Shown here: positions 41,678-50,759 of the stretch, one piece after another
Layout: each line of letters starts with the position of its first letter
Numbering within the stretch: the first letter of the stretch is position 1
Assembly: GCF_903166585.1 (NCBI RefSeq)
Contig: NZ_CAESCM010000019.1
Span: forward strand, 1-64,000
Direction of reading: 5' to 3'
Source: Pedobacter ghigonis
Lineage (GTDB): Bacteria; Bacteroidota; Bacteroidia; Sphingobacteriales; Sphingobacteriaceae
DNA: 64,000 bases
Program-made: the position numbers and the translations under genes
The notes under the pieces: model-generated
What the model was told of the DNA's origin: nothing
The model's database searches: none
What the model saw: the letters and a program-made list of their open reading frames with translations, nothing else

Positions 41678-42083
41678 CTATTATTTTTGCCTGCGCATCT
41701 TTCCAGGCTTTATACTTTTCGAGGTCTTTAAGTACCTGCCTGTACACGAGGTTTAAGATGTATATATCATCAATAAAACCTAAAGCGGGTACAAAATCGG
41801 GGATCACATCAACGGGCGATAAAAAATAAACCAGGCCACCTAAAACGGCAACGATCGATCGTTTCGGGATTTCGGTATAACTGCCGTTTACATAATCTTT
41901 TGCAACAGCAAACAATAATACCAGCTTTGCCCAAACGCCTTCTAAATCGCCTTTATTGGTTACAGCTTTACCCAGCGCATCCTTAATGGTTTTGCTGGCC
42001 CTGGTTTTATCATTTAAGATTACCGTTGCCTTACCTTCAGATTTTTTAAAGAAATCTAATATTTTTTGCCTGTTCAATTTCAT
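41655..42083 (-). CDS. YkvA family (DUF1232) protein
   Basis: A 142-residue protein with the DUF1232 segment VAVLGGLVYFLSPVDVIPDF followed by VPALGFIDDIYILNLVYRQV. The D-V-I-P-D-x-x-P motif defines the family. One or two short hydrophobic stretches suggest membrane attachment. It overlaps the DUF2752 gene, so the set YkvA-DUF2752-CCC protein is probably one transcript. The function is unknown. Confidence 0.87.
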   Translation of the reverse strand: MKLNRQKILDFFKKSEGKATVILNDKTRASKTIKDALGKAVTNKGDLEGVWAKLVLLFAVAKDYVNGSYTEIPKRSIVAVLGGLVYFLSPVDVIPDFVPALGFIDDIYILNLVYRQVLKDLEKYKAWKDAQAKIIDVYGSAG

Positions 42084-42183
42084 GCTGAATGTATTACAAA
42101 TTAACGGCCAAAAGCATCATAATTGTATCAGCACATTTGATGAAACAACCTAACTGCCAGATGTTTTTTATCTTTTCATGAAA

Positions 42184-43701
42184 TTAAGCATTTTTCATCA
42201 TCTCTAAAATATCATCAACATACTTCCTTTCGTTAGCCAGGCGTGGAACTTTATGTTGTCCGCCCAGTTTGTCTTTAGCCTTTAACCAATTGTAAAAGGT
42301 GCAGCCAGGTGCATTGTGTACCTTAGGCCGGCAGAGTGCCATATCCTTAAAACGCTTGGCGTCGTAATCAGAATTTACTTCGCGCAGGGTTTGATCCATT
42401 ATGTCAACAAACTTTTCAAAATCGCTGGGCTGTTTGTCAAACTCAATAATCCATTCGTGACCCCCTGCTTTCTCTCCTTCAAAATAAATTGGTCCGGCTG
42501 TATAATCTTTAATTTCAGCACCGGTTTCCTGACAGGCTTTGGTTAGGGCTTGTTCGGCATTATCGATAATCACCTCTTCTCCAAAAGCATTAATGAAGTG
42601 TTTGGTACGGCCCGTAATTTTAATGCGGTATGGCGCCAGCGAGGTAAACTGAACGGTATCGCCAATCATATAGCGCCATAAGCCCCCGTTGGTAGAAATT
42701 ACAATTGCATAATTTTTATGCAACTCTACTTCGCCTAGTACCAATGCCTTAGGATTCTCTTCACCAATGTGTTCCATGGGAATAAATTCATAGAAAATAC
42801 CATAATCCAGCATCAGCAACATTTCATCAGAGTCATCCTGATCCTGAATACCAAAAAATCCTTCTGAGGCATTATAGGTTTCCAGATAATACATATCGGG
42901 AGAAGGAATGAGTTGTTTAAACTGCTCGCGGTATGGCGCAAAGTTTACGGCACCGTGAATATAGACTTCGAGGTTGGGCCAAACTTCGAGCAAATTGCTT
43001 TTGCCTGTTAGTTCGAGTACTTTTTTGGCCAATACAATGGTCCAGGTAGGCACTCCCGAAATACTGGTTACATTTTCGTTGATGGTAGCCTCGGCCATCC
43101 TATCCATTTTAATTTCGTAATTGTCCATCAAAGCGATAGACATATCAGGCGTGCGGTAAAACTCGGCCCAGATTGGCAGGTTTTTAATCAGGACCGCTGA
43201 TAAATCGCCATAAAAGCAGTCTTCGTTTAATTGGTTTACCTGATGGCTTCCGCCTAAAACCAAACTCTTACCGGTAAACATCTGGTTATCGGGCCGGTTA
43301 TTGCAATAAATGGAAAGCATATCCTTACCACCTTTGAAATGGCATTCTTCCAGGCTTTCTTCCGAAACGGGAATAAATTTGCTCCTGTCGCTGGTTGTAC
43401 CTGATGATTTTGCAAACCACTTGATATCTGATGGCCAAAGAATATTCTGCTCGCCATTCAGCATGCGCTCAATGTAGGGTTTTAAAGTATCGTAATTTTG
43501 AATAGGAACGCGTTCCTGGTACTGCTGAACGGTTAAAATAGTCTTGTAATCGTACAATTTGCCCCATTCGGTATTTTCGGCACTATCAATCAGCGTATGG
43601 AACCATTCTTCCTGAACATCGTGTGGATATTTCATAAAAAGCTCGATCTGATGGATCCGCTTTTTCATTAACCAGGTAAAAATCGAATTTACAATTGCCA
43701 T
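42184..43701 (-). CDS. GH3-family acyl-adenylating protein
   Basis: A 505-residue protein of the GH3 auxin-responsive family, ANL-type enzymes that adenylate a carboxylic acid and may link it to an amino acid. The ATP-binding motif SSGTTSDRSKFIPVS is near residue 112. YLETYNASEGFFGIQDQ and the C-terminal GLWRYMIGDTVQFTSL and ITGRTKHFINAFGEEV follow in the expected order. Bacterial substrates are unknown. The gene is monocistronic between the YkvA set and lptB. Confidence 0.88.
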   Translation of the reverse strand: MAIVNSIFTWLMKKRIHQIELFMKYPHDVQEEWFHTLIDSAENTEWGKLYDYKTILTVQQYQERVPIQNYDTLKPYIERMLNGEQNILWPSDIKWFAKSSGTTSDRSKFIPVSEESLEECHFKGGKDMLSIYCNNRPDNQMFTGKSLVLGGSHQVNQLNEDCFYGDLSAVLIKNLPIWAEFYRTPDMSIALMDNYEIKMDRMAEATINENVTSISGVPTWTIVLAKKVLELTGKSNLLEVWPNLEVYIHGAVNFAPYREQFKQLIPSPDMYYLETYNASEGFFGIQDQDDSDEMLLMLDYGIFYEFIPMEHIGEENPKALVLGEVELHKNYAIVISTNGGLWRYMIGDTVQFTSLAPYRIKITGRTKHFINAFGEEVIIDNAEQALTKACQETGAEIKDYTAGPIYFEGEKAGGHEWIIEFDKQPSDFEKFVDIMDQTLREVNSDYDAKRFKDMALCRPKVHNAPGCTFYNWLKAKDKLGGQHKVPRLANERKYVDDILEMMKNA

Positions 43702-43872
43702 CTTTAAAGGTTAAAATTAATGAACATCATCTTATCAAAAGTTTCTACAGCTATGTACATTCTTTTATTTACAGCACCCTGGTTTACAGTAATTCGTTTC
43801 AGCATAAAGTTTAGGCAACACCCGAAATTAAAATTTGTTTTGGTTAGCAATATTTTATCAGCAACCTGTTGA

Positions 43873-44613
43873 TTAAACATCAAATTTCTTGCGTTTCAAT
43901 ACGAAATTCGATCCCAGATATACTTTTCTTACCATTTCATTTTCGGCCAGTACCTCAGGTACGCCCTGCTCTAAAATTTTTCCTTCAAAAAGCAGGTAAG
44001 CTCTGTCGGTAATCGAAAGGGTTTCCTGTACGTTGTGATCGGTTATCAGAATGCCGATATTTTTATGTTTCAGCTTAGCCACAATACCCTGAATTTCTTC
44101 AACCGCAATCGGGTCTACCCCGGCAAAAGGCTCATCCAGCAAAATGAAATTGGGATTTGCTGCTAAAGCACGGGCAATTTCGGTACGGCGACGCTCACCA
44201 CCCGACAATAAATCGCCACGGTTTTTGCGCACTTTATGTAAACTAAACTCATTAATCAGCTCTTCAAGTTTATCTTTCTGCTCTTCCTTGCTCATATCGC
44301 TCATTTCCAGGATGGCAAGAATATTATCTTCAACGGTAAGTTTTCTGAAAACCGAAGCTTCCTGAGCCAGATAACCAATTCCTTTCTGCGCCCTACGGTA
44401 CATTGGATCTTCGGTAATATCTTCTTCTTCTAAAAAAATACGTCCTTCGTTGGGTTTAATTAACCCCACAATCATATAAAATGAAGTGGTTTTACCGGCT
44501 CCGTTAGGCCCCAGCAATCCCACAATTTCGCCTTGGTTTACGTTAAACGAAACGTTATTTACAACAGTACGCTGTTTATATTTTTTAACCAGATTTTCGG
44601 CTCTTAGTATCAT
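43873..44613 (-). CDS. lptB: LPS export ABC transporter ATP-binding protein
   Basis: ATPase of the LptB2FG transporter that extracts LPS from the inner membrane. The 246-residue protein has Walker A GPNGAGKTTSF, Q-loop YLAQEASVFRKL (LptB-specific), signature LLSGGERRRTEIARAL, Walker B NFILLDEPFAGVDP and H-loop ITDHNV. The LptB family is diagnosed by the ITDHNVQETL segment. No lptF/G is nearby. A palindromic repeat separates it from recJ. Confidence 0.96.
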   Translation of the reverse strand: MILRAENLVKKYKQRTVVNNVSFNVNQGEIVGLLGPNGAGKTTSFYMIVGLIKPNEGRIFLEEEDITEDPMYRRAQKGIGYLAQEASVFRKLTVEDNILAILEMSDMSKEEQKDKLEELINEFSLHKVRKNRGDLLSGGERRRTEIARALAANPNFILLDEPFAGVDPIAVEEIQGIVAKLKHKNIGILITDHNVQETLSITDRAYLLFEGKILEQGVPEVLAENEMVRKVYLGSNFVLKRKKFDV

Positions 44614-44625
44614 ATATCTCTACGC

Positions 44626-44676
44626 TAAACCTCGCAGGTTTAATTTGGCATAGCCGTTTAAAACCTGCGAGGTTTA
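44626..44676. repeat. 16-bp inverted repeat between lptB and recJ
   Basis: TAAACCTCGCAGGTTT (44626-44641) is repeated in inverse at 44661-44676 with a 19-base loop. Each arm also contains its own small palindrome AACCTCGCAGGTT. The shorter AAACCT/AGGTTT hairpin at 54546-54560 is similar. Confidence 0.75.
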
Positions 44677-44687
44677 TTAAAGTTTAT

Positions 44688-46388
44688 TTAATTAACTTTT
44701 ATTCCTTTAATATTCAATTGCAAACGCTTCTTATCCCGCCATACATTTTCTTCGATGGTGTAACAAATAGAAAATGGTACTCTTGGCAACAATTGGTTTT
44801 GAAATTCTCCCAAACCAAATGCGATGCCCTCAAAAATAGGCGAATTTTGTTGTTTTATATTAATTTTTAAGTGATTTGCACCAACAGCCATAGCGTGCTG
44901 TGCCAGATACACCCCGTGGGTAACAAAAACCGGAGCCATATTTTCCGGACCAAACGGTCCCATTTGTGCCAAAATCCGGTAAAACTTACCATCAATCTGT
45001 GCCAGTTCTATCTCTGCATCGATCTTAATCATTGGGGTTAGCAACTCTTCGGTAATGCTAGCTGATACAATTTCTTCAAATTTATCAGCAAAGGCATCGA
45101 CATTATGTTCCTGCATCGTTAATCCTGCTGCAAATTTATGGCCTCCATATTGGTCGAGCAAATCGGCACAGCCACTCAGCGCCTCGTATAAATCGAAACC
45201 AACTACCGAACGGCATGAACCCGCCACGTGTCCATTTGACTTGGTAAGTACAATGGTTGGACGGTAATATTTTTCAGTTAAGCGCGAGGCAACAATTCCA
45301 ATCACACCTTTGTGCCAGTTCTCGTTAAATACAACAGTAGTTTTTCTGTTAATTAAAACCTCACTGTCGCCAATTAAAGCAAGCGCTTCGCGGGTAATGT
45401 CCTGATCGTAGGTTTTACGTTCGGTATTTTTCAGGTTAATCAGCTCGCTCTGCTCCGAAGCATTTCCATCTACCTGGCAAAGTAGCATAGCTACAGCATG
45501 TTTGGCATGATCGATCCTACCCGCAGCATTAATCCGCGGCCCGAGGGTAAAAACCACATCGGTAATGGTATAATTTTCGGTCTTGCCCGAAACCTCCATT
45601 AAGGCCCGTAAACCTTCGCAAGGATTGGTATTTAATTTTTTTAAACCATAATGCGCTAAAATCCGATTCTCGTCTACTATGGGTACAATGTCGGCAGCAA
45701 TACTAATCATCACCAAATCCAAATACTGCAAATAGCTTTCTTTAGGCAAGTGATGTTTTTGCGAATAGGCTTGTGCCAGTTTAAAACCTATACCACAACC
45801 GGCCAGCTCTTTAAAAGGATAAGCACAATCTGCACGTTTAGGATCTAAAACGGCAACTGCATTCGGTATTTCATCTCCGGGAAGGTGGTGATCGCAAATG
45901 ATAAAATCAATTCCTAAAGTATTGGCATAATCAATTTTGTCGATAGATTTTATCCCGCAATCGAGTGCAATAATTAACGAGAAGTCATTTTCACTGGCAT
46001 AATCAATACCTGCAGTAGAAATACCATAACCTTCCAGATAACGGTCGGGGATGTAATATTCGATATTTGAAGTTAACTGAGAAAAGAAACTGAAAGCTAG
46101 TGCTACTGAAGTTGTACCATCTACATCATAATCGCCATAAATCAGGATTTTTTCGTGAGTAGCCAGAGCAGCTTCTATTCTGTTTATTGCGGCGTCCATA
46201 TCCTTCATTAGGAAAGGATTATGAAGGTGATCTAAATCCGGCCTGAAGAAATCTTTTGCCTGATCGAAGTCGCAAATATTTCTTTGTACCAATATTTGCG
46301 CCAGAGAGCGATCTATATTAAGTTGTTCTGCAATCGTAGTTATCGTAGCATCATCACAATTTGATGCAAGCACCCATCTTTTTTCCAT
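44688..46388 (-). CDS. recJ: Single-stranded-DNA-specific exonuclease RecJ
   Basis: 5'-3' exonuclease for recombination and repair. The 566-residue protein has the DHH-family motifs in order: motif I YGDYDVDGTTS (82-92), motif II LIIALDCGIK, motif III DHHLPG and motif IV RINAAGRIDHA, all metal-binding. The DHHA1 domain with GHKFAAGLTM and the OB fold (about 455-566) follow. The length is standard. It is the first gene before lptB on this strand. Confidence 0.95.
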   Translation of the reverse strand: MEKRWVLASNCDDATITTIAEQLNIDRSLAQILVQRNICDFDQAKDFFRPDLDHLHNPFLMKDMDAAINRIEAALATHEKILIYGDYDVDGTTSVALAFSFFSQLTSNIEYYIPDRYLEGYGISTAGIDYASENDFSLIIALDCGIKSIDKIDYANTLGIDFIICDHHLPGDEIPNAVAVLDPKRADCAYPFKELAGCGIGFKLAQAYSQKHHLPKESYLQYLDLVMISIAADIVPIVDENRILAHYGLKKLNTNPCEGLRALMEVSGKTENYTITDVVFTLGPRINAAGRIDHAKHAVAMLLCQVDGNASEQSELINLKNTERKTYDQDITREALALIGDSEVLINRKTTVVFNENWHKGVIGIVASRLTEKYYRPTIVLTKSNGHVAGSCRSVVGFDLYEALSGCADLLDQYGGHKFAAGLTMQEHNVDAFADKFEEIVSASITEELLTPMIKIDAEIELAQIDGKFYRILAQMGPFGPENMAPVFVTHGVYLAQHAMAVGANHLKINIKQQNSPIFEGIAFGLGEFQNQLLPRVPFSICYTIEENVWRDKKRLQLNIKGIKVN

Positions 46389-46461
46389 TTATTCTGTTTC
46401 CGAACAGTAAATATACATTTTTAATCAATTACAACTATCTTGTATATTATTATGAACTTTA

Positions 46462-46938
46462 ATGGTCTTTAAAATGGAAGATTATATTTTTGAAATTAAT
46501 TATAATGATCAGTTACTAACCGTCAAAGCTAAACCACATAAAGATTCTGTTTCATATAGCATTACAATTAATGGCAGTTATTATGGTATTATCACTCAGG
46601 AAGGCACAGAGTATGGAGATTGGATAACAAGTGATGAAATTCTTATGCCTTTTTTTGAAGTTATTGTCCAAGAAATTGTAGAAATGGAATTAATTGCTGT
46701 TTTCCCTATGAGATTCTATTACTTCTGGGATGAAATAATTAAAGAAATGGAACAAATTGATCTTTATACATTTTATATAGTACTTAAGGATGAAATCATT
46801 TTAACGGATTTTTATGAATTGTTAAATGAAAAAATTAATGAAGACCTTGAATTCTCATTCGTACAATTTAAATCAAAAGTCACTTTATATATTACTCACG
46901 AAAAAAAATCAAAAATAGAAACCTTCGAGATCAATTAG
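46462..46938 (+). CDS. AT-rich orphan protein of unknown function
   Basis: A 158-residue (or 154 from the ATG at 46474) soluble, acidic protein rich in Ile, Tyr and Phe, without signal peptide or recognised motif. Its DNA is visibly poorer in GC than its neighbours, and codons are strongly A/T-ending, which suggests recent acquisition. It stands alone, divergent from recJ and convergent with a sulfatase. An immunity or toxin-linked role would be a guess; no partner gene is beside it. Confidence 0.65.
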   Translation: MVFKMEDYIFEINYNDQLLTVKAKPHKDSVSYSITINGSYYGIITQEGTEYGDWITSDEILMPFFEVIVQEIVEMELIAVFPMRFYYFWDEIIKEMEQIDLYTFYIVLKDEIILTDFYELLNEKINEDLEFSFVQFKSKVTLYITHEKKSKIETFEIN

Positions 46939-46968
46939 TGACTAACAACTCATCAAGGCATACTTCCT

Positions 46969-48294
46969 TTACCTCGAATTTCCAGGATAAGCCTGATAAA
47001 GTTTCATCAAATGTGCTTTCTGCTCGGCATATTTGGCATCATCGGCCAGGTTTACCCGCTCAGCAGGATCCCAAGAAAGATTATACAGCTCAGTAAGTTC
47101 CTTATTCTCATTTTTAGTAATCCGCAGTTTCCAATCGCCATCCTTTACACCTTCCAAAACATAATTGTGGTAGTAAATCGGGCGATGAGGCTTATTGTAA
47201 TTTTTAGTGGTTAGCAAAGCAGCAACAGATTCGCCATCATAAACCCGTTGCGGAAGTTTACTTTTGGTCCATTCGGCCAGCGTAGGAAAAACGTCTAAAT
47301 TCGAAATCGGTTTCGTTAATTGCGTATCGGTAAGTGTATGGCCTTTCCAATATACAATGAATGGTACTCTATGACCTGCTTCGTAAGAAATACCTTTCGA
47401 TCCCCTGAAAACACCAGCCGAACCAACGTGATAAAATTTAGTAAAACCATCCTGGTACATTCGTGCCGGCGCATTAATCCATGGGCCATTATCGCTGGTA
47501 AAAATAAAAATCGTATTATCGGCCTGTCCTGATGCTACTACCTGTTTCCAGATTTGCGCCAAACCTGCATCCATATCTTCAATCACATCGCCCAGTTCGC
47601 CACCTGCTGACGTTGTTTTGCGGCTTTTTTGTGCAGCAAAGGCAACCGGTAAATGTGGCATATTCTGAGCCAGGTAAAGATAAAATGGCTTTTTTGCCGC
47701 TGCATTTTTCTTGATGAAATTAATCGACTCGCGCGTGTAAGAACTGGTTAAAATACTATCGTGCGGTTTATAAATTTCGGGTTTAGTATTTCTGAAAATT
47801 TTAATGGTGGTATCGGTTTTTACATAAGGTGCCCGGTAATCGTGGCTATATAGCAGGCCATAAAACTCATCGAAGCCTTTTTTGTTCGGCAACGAAACAC
47901 CGTGATCGCCCAGGTGCCATTTACCAACCAATGCAGTTGCATAGCCCGATTGTTTTAGCATTTGTGCAATAGTAATTTCATCTTCAGGCATTCCTGCTTT
48001 TTCGCCTGGTCCTATTGGCCTCGGCAAATCCATCCGGCTGCAATACCTTCCCGTTAATAACGATGCCCTCGAAGGCGTACAGGTTGGCGAGGTAGTTACA
48101 AAATTAGTTGCCTTTATTCCTTTTGCAGCCATACCATCTAAAAAGGGCGTTTTAATTAACGGACTTCCATAACACGAAATATCAGCATAACCCATATCGT
48201 CGGCCAGCACAATAATTACATTTGGACGCTGCTGGGCAAATAAACTGTTAGAAAAGCCAAAAACCAGCAATAAAATTAAAACACGGATGCTCAT
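46969..48294 (-). CDS. Exported type I sulfatase
   Basis: A 441-residue arylsulfatase-family hydrolase with a signal peptide ending SLFAQ (21). Metal-binding D32-D33 is in LADDMGYAD. The formylglycine site is C72-T-P-S-R, the cysteine type, which needs an activating enzyme. GKWHLGDHG and FIFTSDNGPW follow. It should cut sulfate esters, probably from polysaccharides, in the periplasm. No anSME or FGE gene and no SusCD pair is near it, so its substrate cannot be predicted. Confidence 0.9.
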   Translation of the reverse strand: MSIRVLILLLVFGFSNSLFAQQRPNVIIVLADDMGYADISCYGSPLIKTPFLDGMAAKGIKATNFVTTSPTCTPSRASLLTGRYCSRMDLPRPIGPGEKAGMPEDEITIAQMLKQSGYATALVGKWHLGDHGVSLPNKKGFDEFYGLLYSHDYRAPYVKTDTTIKIFRNTKPEIYKPHDSILTSSYTRESINFIKKNAAAKKPFYLYLAQNMPHLPVAFAAQKSRKTTSAGGELGDVIEDMDAGLAQIWKQVVASGQADNTIFIFTSDNGPWINAPARMYQDGFTKFYHVGSAGVFRGSKGISYEAGHRVPFIVYWKGHTLTDTQLTKPISNLDVFPTLAEWTKSKLPQRVYDGESVAALLTTKNYNKPHRPIYYHNYVLEGVKDGDWKLRITKNENKELTELYNLSWDPAERVNLADDAKYAEQKAHLMKLYQAYPGNSR

Positions 48295-48387
48295 AAAGAA
48301 TATTTTGCCCGAAATTTAACAATCATATTTTACAAAAAAAGGAAGTATCCAAGCTTTTACTAAAACAAATACTGTTATTTAGATTGT

Positions 48388-48395
48388 TACCTTTG
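48388..48395 (+). promoter_or_regulatory. Candidate -7 box for the MBL hydrolase gene
   Basis: TACCTTTG, the best form of the -7 consensus, lies 23 bases before the TTG start at 48419. This supports transcription starting here and the TTG as the start codon. A -33 TTG is not seen. Confidence 0.5.
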
Positions 48396-48418
48396 TAGAA
48401 ACATTAAAGATTTACATT

Positions 48419-49183
48419 TTGCAAGTCCACACCCTTTACGAAGGCACCTATTCGGTTGATGCAACAAAAAAATTTGTACCATTCGATCCTGCCATTCATC
48501 ATTTTAAAGACAGACCCGCCTCGCTGTTTATCAACGTACAACCTTTTTTGGTTGAACTCAAAAACGACCTGATCCTTTTCGATACGGGTTTAGGTTTTAG
48601 CGACGATCATGGCGAACTGATTTTACATAAAAACATCAGGAATGCAGGCTTCGATCCTACCGATGTGACTAAGGTTTTAATGTCGCATTTACATTACGAT
48701 CACTCGGGTGGTATGATTCACCAGTTAGTCAGTAAAACCGAACTTAGTTTCCCGGATGCAGAACATATTATTAACCGTGGCGAATGGGAAACTGCATTTA
48801 GCAGTACATCAACTTCTTACCATGCCGATATTTTTGAATTTGTACAGCGCAATGCCCAGTTAACTTTTGTAGAGGGCGATGGCGCGATTGATGAAAGCAT
48901 TGCTTACGAATTTACAGGTGCCCACTGTCCTAACCATCAGGTTTTCCTTTTAACAGAGGGCAAGCAAAAGGTATTTTTTGGAGGTGATGTACTACCAGAA
49001 CCTGAAGAACTGGTTAAAAATTTCATTGCGAAATACGATTTTGATGGCCGCAAGGCTATGGAACTACGCAAAGAATTTGGTAGAAGAGCAGCTGAAGAAA
49101 ACTGGGAGTGTCTTTTTTACCACAGTAAAAGTGCAGCCACAGGCTTTGTAGATGAAATAGAGGGCGGGTTTAAGATAAGGTAA
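48419..49183 (+). CDS. MBL-fold metallohydrolase with a TTG start
   Basis: A 254-residue zinc-dependent hydrolase of the metallo-beta-lactamase fold. The zinc motif is H90-L-H92-Y-D94-H95 in MSHLHYDHSGGM. The other ligands fit H162-like TGAHCPNHQ and GGDVLP. The protein begins MQVHTLYEGTYSVD; the start is a TTG at 48419, since no ATG upstream or near downstream keeps this conserved opening. The promoter box is correctly placed for it. The substrate is unknown; lactonase or glyoxalase II-like activities are possible. Confidence 0.87.
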   Translation: MQVHTLYEGTYSVDATKKFVPFDPAIHHFKDRPASLFINVQPFLVELKNDLILFDTGLGFSDDHGELILHKNIRNAGFDPTDVTKVLMSHLHYDHSGGMIHQLVSKTELSFPDAEHIINRGEWETAFSSTSTSYHADIFEFVQRNAQLTFVEGDGAIDESIAYEFTGAHCPNHQVFLLTEGKQKVFFGGDVLPEPEELVKNFIAKYDFDGRKAMELRKEFGRRAAEENWECLFYHSKSAATGFVDEIEGGFKIR

Positions 49184-49200
49184 GATTTTCTTAGGTTAAC

Positions 49201-49245
49201 CACAAAGCTATTGTTTCGTCATTCTGGCGCAGGCCAGAATCTCTT
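49201..49245. repeat. CGTCATTCTGG-type palindrome, forward copy
   Basis: CATTCTGG and CCAGAATC (49219-49240) form a hairpin after CGTCA. The same element in the opposite orientation lies at 55391-55419, with an identical 9-base arm. ACCACAAAG just before it belongs to another word-like repeat. Confidence 0.6.
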
Positions 49246-49409
49246 CTGTTTTTACCCCCCCGAGAACACAAAGTAATGATACAGAACACGAAGCAATATC
49301 CAAAACAATCCGTGTTTTCCGTGCATCCGTGGCTGAAAGGTTAGTTTTTTTAACCAAAGAGGAACAAAACTCACTATCCGCGGTAGTAAAACTAGCATGT
49401 TTTGCACTT

Positions 49410-49510
49410 AATCGAGTAGGAAGATAGGGATTATTTCCCTATCTGTCCTCTCACACCTTTGTCTTTAGCTAACACTTCCTACTGCTAAGCGTGTTCGGGA
49501 TTCGCACCCT
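49410..49510 (-). mobile_element. Possible group II intron remnant (3' end and a piece of domain I)
   Basis: On the minus strand, GGTGTGAGAGGAC, a perfect 9-bp hairpin (49444-49436 and 49430-49422), and TCCTACTCGATT appear in that order. This resembles domain VI of bacterial group II introns, which often reads GTGTGAGAGG...CCTACTC. Upstream, GTTAGCTAAAGACAA resembles the domain I segment GTTACCTAAAGACAA of Ll.LtrB, and GGTGCGAATCC lies before it. No domain V (AGCCGT...ACGGTTC) and no reverse transcriptase gene is present. If real it is a deleted, inactive copy. The similarity is from memory and not searched. Confidence 0.38.
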
Positions 49511-49541
49511 ATAGTCGATTGCCATGCCTGGCATGCAACAA

Positions 49542-49578
49542 AAAGCCCCGGCAAAATTGCCAGGGCTTTGTTTTTTTT
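49542..49578. terminator. Bidirectional hairpin terminator by the YceI gene
   Basis: A 13-bp stem with one mismatch (49542-49554 and 49557-49569) and a 2-base loop is flanked by an A-run on the left and a T-run on the right. It ends the leftward YceI gene (stop at 49595) and may also stop rightward reads. Confidence 0.75.
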
Positions 49579-49594
49579 CCGAGACTAAAGGAAA

Positions 49595-50182
49595 TTATTT
49601 TTTAGCTACTAATTTCACAGCTAATTCAAACTCATCGTTTATTGCTTTGTCGCCAATGCTATCGAAGAATGATTTAGAACCATATTTGATATCATATTTA
49701 GTTCTGTCTACCACGATTTTACCAGCTAAAGCAGAAGCAGTACCATCAGCATTAACTGTAACAGTTGCAGGGAAGCTTAACGGTTTAGTAATACCTTTAA
49801 TGGTTAAGTTACCTGATACAGTTACATTAGCACCGCTACCAGCTACTTTAGTAATTACAAAAGTAGAAGTTGGGAATTTAGCAACACCGAAGAAATCGTC
49901 AGCTTTTAAGTGACCTTCTAATTTAGCGCTACCATCAGCATCTTTGATTGAGTTCATATCGATGGTAAAAGTACCACCTGTTACACTTTTACCGTTTACA
50001 GCAAGTGAACCTGATTGTAAAGCGATTGTTCCGTTGTGAGAACCTGTTACTTTTTTACCAACCCAAGTAATGGTCGATTTTGCTGCATCTACAGTATAGG
50101 TAACTGGTTTAGTAGGGTTTTTAAAAGCTGATAAAGCTACAACTGCTACTAATAAAAAGATTGAAGAGATTTTTAATTTCAT
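49595..50182 (-). CDS. Exported YceI-family protein
   Basis: A 195-residue protein from the ATG at 50182 (MKLKISSIFLLVAVVALSAF); an ATG at 50209 would add nine residues before the signal peptide and is less likely. The YceI domain starts at VTYTVDAAKSTITWVGKK and shows GSHNGTI, GHLKADDFFG and NLTIKGITKPLSF. It forms a small lipocalin-like barrel that binds isoprenoid chains in characterised members. The substrate here is unknown; the carotenoid genes are 22 kb away. Confidence 0.92.
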   Translation of the reverse strand: MKLKISSIFLLVAVVALSAFKNPTKPVTYTVDAAKSTITWVGKKVTGSHNGTIALQSGSLAVNGKSVTGGTFTIDMNSIKDADGSAKLEGHLKADDFFGVAKFPTSTFVITKVAGSGANVTVSGNLTIKGITKPLSFPATVTVNADGTASALAGKIVVDRTKYDIKYGSKSFFDSIGDKAINDEFELAVKLVAKK

Positions 50183-50389
50183 TTTTCTGGTTTTTTTAAT
50201 TTGATACAAATATAGATCAACCGATTACCTGTTGTTATTGACCTATGTTAAGTTTTTCAAAAATAATCGGATTTATTTAAAATCATTCTATTGACTGCAG
50301 ATTTATAATAAAGGTTTAATTTGTTTACTTTTTAATGTGAATTAAATCTCAGGGCACATTTAAGCTTATATTCGTTAAACCGTTTTTAT

Positions 50390-50755
50390 ATGATCAGAAA
50401 AATTTTAGCTGTTTTAGCTGGCTATGCCATTTTTGTTATTTCATCGCTTTTGCTTTTCAAATTATCAGGGCAAAAGCCACATGCCAATGCATCAATGTTT
50501 TTCAAGCTGCTCACACTGCTTTATGGAACTTGCTTTGCTGCCTTAAGTGGTTACATATTAAGGCTGATTGCCAAAACCAGCAATCTAAATCTGAATTATG
50601 TTTTAGCGATAATTATTGCCGGCTTTGCAACATTTTCACTTTTTAGCGCAAGCGGAAGCCATTGGACGCAGCTTTTAGCTATATTTATTTTTGCCCCCGC
50701 ATCAATTCTGGGTGGTAAACTATACAGGAATAAGGACATTAGTAATCAATTATAA
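50390..50755 (+). CDS. Small membrane protein of unknown function
   Basis: A 121-residue protein with four predicted transmembrane segments (about 4-22, 38-60, 70-90, 94-112) and short loops. No recognised motif is seen; the C terminus is basic (GGKLYRNKD). It is 4 bp upstream of the VOC gene start, so the two are likely cotranscribed. I do not recognise a named family. Confidence 0.78.
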   Translation: MIRKILAVLAGYAIFVISSLLLFKLSGQKPHANASMFFKLLTLLYGTCFAALSGYILRLIAKTSNLNLNYVLAIIIAGFATFSLFSASGSHWTQLLAIFIFAPASILGGKLYRNKDISNQL

Positions 50756-50759
50756 CGAT

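Noticed and set aside
49498..49520. GGTGCGAATCCCG as a tRNA T-arm
   Set aside because: The T-loop lacks the TTC, and no acceptor, anticodon or D arm could be built around it.
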